Source of the DNA: CALNYX01 sp942490925
Lineage (GTDB): Bacteria > Chlamydiota > Chlamydiia > Chlamydiales > JAAKFR01
Length of the DNA: 20,183 bases
Direction of reading: 5' to 3'
NCBI GenBank assembly: GCA_942490925.1
Contig: CALNYX010000045.1
Location: 1-20,183, forward strand
Shown: positions 20,169-20,183 of the stretch, in pieces
Layout of the letters: every line of letters starts with the position of its first letter
Numbering within the stretch: position 1 is the stretch's first letter
The notes under the pieces: generated by a model
The model's database searches: none
Told to the model about the DNA's origin: nothing
The model's input: the letters and a program-made list of their open reading frames with translations, nothing else
Program-made: the position numbers and the translations under genes

Positions 20169-20183
20169 GGGCTTATTGTCCCT

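Overview
The window reads as part of an integrative and conjugative element (ICE) or a close relative, probably from a Gram-negative proteobacterium. Moderate GC, lipoprotein signals, a type IVB pilus secretin and a P-type (Trb) mating apparatus all fit. The mix of IncP-like and IncI-like genes resembles elements of Desulfovibrio-type sulfate reducers, but this host guess is weak. I see no relaxase, coupling protein, VirB10/TrbI or integrase in the window, so the element continues beyond at least one edge.

Region 1 (1-14573) is almost entirely minus-strand and tightly packed, often with overlapping genes. In transcription order it holds traK, traL, traM, trbB (VirB11), trbC (VirB2 pilin), trbD (VirB3), a 147-aa unknown, trbE (VirB4), trbJ (VirB5), trbL (VirB6), trbF (VirB8), trbG (VirB9), a lipoprotein joining TrbH-like and TcpQ-like parts, then pilN (secretin), pilO and a pilP that runs off the left edge. 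This joins an IncP/RP4-type mating-pair system to an IncI/R64-type thin pilus in one operon. Two small plus-strand membrane genes flank trbL. One is a 61-aa lipoprotein in the trbK/eex (entry-exclusion) position. It is convergent with trbJ, and the two proteins end in the same C-terminal motif.

Region 2 (14566-16893, minus strand) looks like a replication module. A 430-aa winged-helix initiator resembles phage lambda O in layout: dyad-symmetric iterons at 22-bp spacing inside the gene, then an AT-rich tract downstream in the coding direction. Upstream are a plus-strand promoter plus intrinsic terminator predicting a ~60-nt antisense RNA, a 124-aa paralogous winged-helix protein, and a DUF1937-like nucleotide-enzyme relative.

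Region 3 (16944-17064) is an attachment site: the 3' part of a tRNA-Arg(CCT) gene with no 5' part, its terminator, and paired TTGTCAAC boxes that may be integrase arm sites.

Region 4 (17174-20168) is accessory: two unrelated-looking membrane-anchored helical proteins, a HEPN-like protein with an R-x4-H motif, an AlpA-type excisionase and a 62-aa membrane protein. The terminator plus the excisionase 3' end occurs twice in direct orientation, about 1.8 kb apart, which suggests cassette exchange at this site. The cassette is a candidate defence locus.
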